Assembly: GCA_964480365.1 (NCBI GenBank)
Contig: CAYZPM010000003.1
Coordinates: forward strand, 91,298 to 155,297
DNA: 64,000 nucleotides
Source: CAIQPV01 sp964480365
Lineage (GTDB): Bacteria > Pseudomonadota > Gammaproteobacteria > Burkholderiales > Gallionellaceae
Direction: 5' to 3'
The translations under genes were made by a program, and so were the position numbers. The notes beneath the pieces are model-generated. The model was not told where the DNA came from. It saw only the letters and a program-made list of their open reading frames with translations, and searched no databases. Shown piece after piece: positions 60,181 through 64,000 of the stretch. How positions within the stretch are numbered: position 1 is the stretch's first letter; each line of letters begins with the position of its first letter.

Positions 60181-60309
60181 TTAAACTGCCGCTAAACAAA
60201 GAAAACCCACTACGCTAACAACGACGACAATCCCAATAAAAAGCTCAATACTACGCATGCTTTCCACGATTTTTTCATTGGCAATATGGTCGGAAATATG
60301 AGTGTTCAT
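60181..60309 (-). CDS. small membrane protein, 42 aa
   Basis: A 42-residue protein, MNTHISDHIANEKIVESMRS followed by one membrane helix (IELFIGIVVVVSVVGFLCLA). CAGGAGG before ATG 60309 strongly supports translation; the longer frame to 60390 does not. Such single-helix small proteins often regulate larger membrane complexes; partner unknown. Confidence 0.6.
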   Translation of the reverse strand: MNTHISDHIANEKIVESMRSIELFIGIVVVVSVVGFLCLAAV

Positions 60310-60732
60310 GATGCCTACCTCCTGCAGATTATTTATATCGACTATCGGAATCTTCATAGTCATTGCAATTGTGTTTGGTCTGCGCCACAAATTACAGTTC
60401 CATTATACATAACATAGTAAATTGGTCAAGTATTGCTGACTTTTGCCCTGTGGCATTAAGTGAGTAGATTGGCAGGAATGGATCGGTAGCTATTTTATAT
60501 ATTTCAAGGATTAACTATCAATAACTAATTGATAAATATAATATTAACTTAATGTTGTATCTCACAGGTTTTTTGCTTAGAAACTTGAATTTCTACAGGC
60601 ACCCAGATGCACTCGCAAAAACTATAGAAATAATACCAACTTGTATAGTATGGGATTTGCTGATAGATTGTTGCCCCATGTATCTGTAGCCTATGGAGCC
60701 TTCCTATTAGGAAATTTAGTTGTGCCTAAATA

Positions 60733-60945
60733 ATGATTCTGTTTGTTGATGATTCCAGTTCCATTCGCCAGACGGTGGCGAGGATTTGCACCATTGCGCG
60801 CCATGCCAAATTACAAGTGTGTTCCAATTCTGATGCTGACATCGAATCCCATGATTCCCTGAAACAGCAGGGCGAGGAGGCGGGAGCAAATGGTTGACTG
60901 GCGAAACCGCTTGCCCCACAGAAGTTGCTGGAAGTGGCAACTTAG
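60733..60945 (+). pseudogene. CheY-like receiver relic
   Basis: The frame begins MILFVDDSSSIRQTVARI, the start of a receiver domain, and ends KQQGEEAGANG, stop, LAKPLAPQKLLEVAT, the familiar end of a CheY. The phospho-acceptor Asp strand and most of the middle are missing, and a TGA (60895-60897) stands where the consensus has Trp (GWL.KP). The intact CheY at 14952 has the same ...GWLIKP... segment. Confidence 0.75.
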
Positions 60946-61023
60946 CTAATCGTTTGATTTTAATAATAATGTACATAATATCTGCTACAGTTGATAGCAG
61001 ATACTGGCGAAAGGCAGGAAGCT

Positions 61024-61278
61024 ATGAAAGAAATTCTGCAATATCTGAAAACGCATGGTGAGCGACTAGACACTGAAGTCGCCGCAGCTACAGGCATTCC
61101 ACTTGCTAAAGTTCATCTCTATTTGTCAGAGCTTGCTGCCAAAAAAGAGGTTATGGTGTGCCATTCGACCAAGTTCGAGAAGGGCAATAAGGTCGAGGGA
61201 ATAATTTGCCGGTTAGCTGGATATATTCCCCCTGCATCACCGGGCAGAAAATCAAAGGCACAGTTGAACTTATCGTAA
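61024..61278 (+). CDS. winged-helix family protein C (84 aa)
   Basis: An 84-residue paralogue of copies A and B: MKEILQYLKTHGERLDTEVAAATGIPLAKVHLYLSEL, MVCHSTKFEKGNK, IICRLAGYIPPASPG. ATG 61024 has GGCAGGAAG upstream, and the earlier frame from 60991 is unsupported. It is on the plus strand, 5 kb from the other two, with the CheY relic just upstream. Confidence 0.72.
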   Translation: MKEILQYLKTHGERLDTEVAAATGIPLAKVHLYLSELAAKKEVMVCHSTKFEKGNKVEGIICRLAGYIPPASPGRKSKAQLNLS

Positions 61279-61537
61279 TGCCACTTTCATGAAGCAAGAA
61301 TGGCAATAGCGTATCGCGATTGCAACGAGCTTCAAACCGGAATGCCCGAGGGATTTTTCAAGGGTGCTGGAGAGCGTTTCAAAGTTCTCCACATTACAAA
61401 AAATTTCCCACACCTAAAATGCCAATCGTATTCCAGTCATTTTGGACAGCTTATAATGTCTCGAATACGGAGCGATTTTGCGGGCACAACAACGGTGCTA
61501 CAATCTTGGCACCAAACTCGATATTAAGGGGGCCCAC

Positions 61538-62095
61538 ATGATGCGCCACATATTTTACGCAGTCGCTTTAGCTTGTTTATCGACTTTGTCTTACGCCTCT
61601 GATTTCAAACTTTCCAGCCCGGAATTAAAAGCCAACGGCATGATGCCCAAGAGCTTCGAGTTCAATGGTTTTGGCTGTTCAGGTGAAAACAAATCACCAA
61701 CGCTCAAATGGAGCGGCGCCCCCAAAGACGCCAAGAGTTTTGCCGTAACTGTTTACGATCCGGATGCGCCTACAGGTTCTGGCTGGTGGCACTGGGTGGT
61801 CATCAACATCCCTGCTGATGTCACCGAACTGGTTGCGGGTGCCGGTACAGTCAACAGCGCTACCTTGCCTAAAGGCGCGACGCAAGGCCGTAGTGATTTC
61901 GGCATGGCGGCCTGGGGCGGCGCTTGCCCACCTCAAGGCGACAAACCGCATCACTATATTTTCACCGTGTATGCGCTTAAAACTGACAAGCTTGATGTTC
62001 CTGCCGATGCTACCGCCGCGCTGACCGGCTATATGATTCATGCGAACACACTGGGCAAAGCCAGTTTCACCGCAAAATACGGGCGTGCCAAATAA
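61538..62095 (+). CDS. YbhB/YbcL-type PEBP family protein
   Basis: A 185-residue exported Raf-kinase-inhibitor-like protein. Signal peptide about 1-21 (IFYAVALACLSTLSYAS). The family ligand pocket is readable: CSGENKSPTLKWSGAP, TVYDPDAPTGSGWWHWVV, HHYIFTVYALKTDKLDV. Bacterial members have no settled function. AAGGGGG precedes ATG 61538. Confidence 0.9.
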   Translation: MMRHIFYAVALACLSTLSYASDFKLSSPELKANGMMPKSFEFNGFGCSGENKSPTLKWSGAPKDAKSFAVTVYDPDAPTGSGWWHWVVINIPADVTELVAGAGTVNSATLPKGATQGRSDFGMAAWGGACPPQGDKPHHYIFTVYALKTDKLDVPADATAALTGYMIHANTLGKASFTAKYGRAK

Positions 62096-62212
62096 TCGTG
62101 ATGGATAAGACGGGACAATATATCCTGTCTAAATAAGTTTGGTTCGTCGGCAAAGTCTAGCCCCCGCGTGATTTTTGGTAGAGCTTGCTTAACATTTTGG
62201 AGGAGAAATTCG

Positions 62213-62851
62213 ATGTCCAATTTATTTAAACAACTGATGTATGTAGCCGCTTTATGGTTACCATTATCAGCTTTGGGGGCAGATGCACCGCCCCCCGAAA
62301 CCAGTCAGCAATCAAAAATTGTGTTTTTTCGTAATAGCGAAAATATTGCTTTTCCGACAACGAGAATCGATGTGAATGGTCAGCGACTGGATGATATCGG
62401 CAAGGACGGAACCACCAAACTGCTCATCGATCCTGGCCTGGCACTTGTCACTGTTGATGCGGCTCTTACGCCTGGGCAATTTAAGTTCTCATTTACCGCC
62501 GAGAAAGGGGCCGAATACCGATTTGAAATCTTTAACAGCATGGAAAAACAGGATGCAGACCACCTATTTGGCGTGCCGCCCAAGGTAGCCAATGGGAAAA
62601 TAATGGAGAATGGAGGGTCACTGAAATCGACACTGGTCAGTGCTAACCTGCCCAAACCAGTTGAGCCGGAACCAGCACCCGTTAGCAAGCCTGCCAAGGT
62701 CGAACCGGCCCCGGACACTGCACCAATGATGAAAGCGCCACTCACAATTGAAGATCAGCTTAGGGCGCTAAAACATCTGTACGATCAAGAATTGATCAGC
62801 AAAGAAGCTTACATTGAGAAGCAACAAAAGATTCTTGATGAGCTGAAATAA
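62213..62851 (+). CDS. exported DUF2846-like protein with SHOCT-type C-terminus
   Basis: A 212-residue protein: signal peptide about 1-22, a beta-rich domain (IVFFRNSENIAFPTTRIDVNG, GLALVTVDAALTPGQFKFSF, EYRFEIFNSM) resembling DUF2846, a Pro-rich linker (EPEPAPVSKPAKVEPAP), then a SHOCT-like helix pair (LRALKHLYDQELISKEAYIEK). GGAGGAGA precedes ATG 62213. SHOCT tails are thought to mediate oligomerisation or membrane association. Confidence 0.7.
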   Translation: MSNLFKQLMYVAALWLPLSALGADAPPPETSQQSKIVFFRNSENIAFPTTRIDVNGQRLDDIGKDGTTKLLIDPGLALVTVDAALTPGQFKFSFTAEKGAEYRFEIFNSMEKQDADHLFGVPPKVANGKIMENGGSLKSTLVSANLPKPVEPEPAPVSKPAKVEPAPDTAPMMKAPLTIEDQLRALKHLYDQELISKEAYIEKQQKILDELK

Positions 62852-62996
62852 TTCGCATAATCGACTATCGTAGTCGCCTATACGATGCTTACTTTTAGAT
62901 TTAACTTGGCTTGTTGTATTGTTCTGCGGAGCAATGATCATGGGCAAAAAACAATAATGGCGTAATCGAAAGAGTTCTTTTGTAGGATCAAGGAAA

Positions 62997-63053
62997 AAGG
63001 GGCAAGGTTCAAGGTGAAATCAAAAACAGCGCCCTGGCTTTCCCTTGCCCCTT
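62997..63053. repeat. inverted repeat upstream of the terminal gene
   Basis: AAGGGGCAAGG (62997-63007) and CCTTGCCCCTT (63043-63053) are perfect inverted copies around a 35-base spacer. The dispersed-repeat style matches the others in the window. Confidence 0.65.
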
Positions 63054-63076
63054 GCTCCGAACCTCGTTCCTGAGTC

Positions 63077-64000
63077 ATGCTGATCCTGTCGCTAGACCCC
63101 ACCGACGACTGCGCCAATCCGGCATTCAAAGATGCTACCGCCTGCGCACAATGGCTGGGGCAACTGCAACTCACTGACCTGCACCATGCGCACGGTGTGT
63201 TGCGCATGCAACTGGACGAGTTCAACCGTTACCCGATGTACGGTCTGGAACGCCTGCATGCGCTGGAGTTGCTGCGTGAAACGGTATCGTCCGTACAAGC
63301 CGATTACGCCAGGAAGCTGGTCGCCAAAAAACTGCCGTTGAGCCAGGACGAACTCACCATCTTTGCTTCTATCGTCGGTCTGTGGCAGGGCATGGTCACC
63401 GGCTATCAGCGCTGCCTGCAAGCCTGCATGGCGGGAGATGCGCAACTTGCCGCATACGGTGCGTTGCTGTGCCATCGCTGCCTGCTGTATAGCGGCTTGC
63501 AGATTTCCGAGTTCTTGCGCACCGGATACGAGTTCGATAGCAAGCTCTGGCGCCAGTTGCATCAAATATATGCCTTCTGCGAGGGGAAAAACTGGCAGCT
63601 TAAGTCGGTAAATGATGATCTCAACGGCGTCAGCCGCACCACATCTTGCAATGCCACTTACATCAAGACTCTACTTGCCTACCATGCTTACAGGGCGGAG
63701 TTATCGCGCAATTTGTTGCATTTGATGGATCGCTGGCTGACGCTATGGAGTCCAACCGTCACCGTGGAGCGCCGATACACCGTGAGCAAAGGCGACGCCC
63801 CTTCGCTGGCTGTCGATCTGGACAGCGCCTCAGGACTGCAAGTGCCTCAGCTTCCCTCCCCTTCTGATCACCTTCGCTATCTGGTCATGGCGCCACTCAG
63901 CAAGCTGATGCGCGTGAAGACCATCCTGTTACAGCAGGGACAATTACCGCAGCAACTGGAGTTGGGCGAGGGTTGCAACAGCGCAGAATGTATAGCGTTC
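63077..64000 (+). CDS. hypothetical protein, incomplete at window end
   Basis: An open frame of 308 codons with no stop before the window ends. A TGA lies directly before this ATG (63071-63073), so 63077 is the first possible start. It begins MLILSLDPTDDCANPAFKD and is helical and Leu/Gln/Arg-rich (HALELLRETVSSVQADYA, LLCHRCLLYSGLQISEF). I do not recognise the family; regions such as LAPLSKLMRVKTIL may help a search. The rest is needed to judge its domains. Confidence 0.75.
   Translation, partial: MLILSLDPTDDCANPAFKDATACAQWLGQLQLTDLHHAHGVLRMQLDEFNRYPMYGLERLHALELLRETVSSVQADYARKLVAKKLPLSQDELTIFASIVGLWQGMVTGYQRCLQACMAGDAQLAAYGALLCHRCLLYSGLQISEFLRTGYEFDSKLWRQLHQIYAFCEGKNWQLKSVNDDLNGVSRTTSCNATYIKTLLAYHAYRAELSRNLLHLMDRWLTLWSPTVTVERRYTVSKGDAPSLAVDLDSASGLQVPQLPSPSDHLRYLVMAPLSKLMRVKTILLQQGQLPQQLELGEGCNSAECIAF

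Noticed and set aside
60716..60976. Minus-strand frame of 86 codons
   Set aside because: It is antisense to a clear CheY-like relic and has no recognisable content.

Overview
The window reads as a chromosomal stretch of a motile betaproteobacterium. The dusB-fis-purH-purD order, dapF-DUF484-xerC, FlhDC-type flagellar control and many short palindromic repeats fit the order Nitrosomonadales, most likely a Gallionellaceae-type iron oxidiser. That taxonomic guess rests on family recall, not on a search. Coding is dense and moderately GC-rich, with AT-richer accessory pockets near 25-29.7 kb, 49.4-53 kb and 55-61 kb.

0-2.3 kb: transaldolase, a small lipoprotein and a GNAT acetyltransferase. 2.3-21.4 kb: a large, mostly minus-strand chemosensory and c-di-GMP cluster. 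In transcription order it holds an HD-GYP protein, a REC-PAS-GGDEF cyclase, the relic of a sensor kinase, an Rcp1-like receiver, a REC-PAS-GAF-HD-GYP protein, hemerythrin, CheY, a transducer with a CheZ-like motif, a STAS protein, CheA with an inserted MshEN-like repeat pair, two transducers sharing a nearly identical signalling module, CheW, an HDOD protein, CheR, CheD and CheB. A second CheD lies convergently inside it. All three transducers and this second CheD end in an aromatic/aliphatic-acidic-x-Phe pentapeptide of the kind that tethers CheR/CheB. 21.6-25 kb: a coiled-coil secreted protein and a CHASE3 hybrid kinase.

25-30 kb: accessory region with an IHF-alpha paralogue, a DsbA-like protein, several unknown small genes, a truncated methyltransferase, an HTH protein with an HNH-like tail, and tRNA-Arg(CCG) with a half-copy beside it. 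30-44.9 kb: housekeeping genes (CoA-binding protein, tag, dapF, DUF484, xerC, RlmI-like methyltransferase, hemF, tsaC, purD, purH, fis, dusB, a Ubi-type hydroxylase, dsbC, an HD-domain protein). Palindromic repeats sit in frame inside the RlmI-like gene and hemF, and a DUF4258/DUF2283 pair is wedged between purH and purD.

44.9-49.3 kb: a small unknown gene, flhC, flhD, relA and cheZ. 49.5-53 kb: a LuxR solo whose promoter motif recurs upstream of the small gene at 45.1 kb, a TumE/TumA-type toxin-antitoxin pair, a lone PIN-like protein and a transposon-end remnant. 53-64 kb: parE, three paralogous 84-residue winged-helix proteins, DUF1289, an NrfJ-like protein, YbjQ, DUF4124, a DUF342/FapA protein, a CheY relic, a PEBP-family protein, a SHOCT-tailed protein and an incomplete unknown gene running off the end.

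The functional theme is motility. FlhDC sits at the top, the Che cluster processes the signal, CheZ is encoded far from the rest, and several c-di-GMP enzymes lie beside a CheA that may itself read c-di-GMP.
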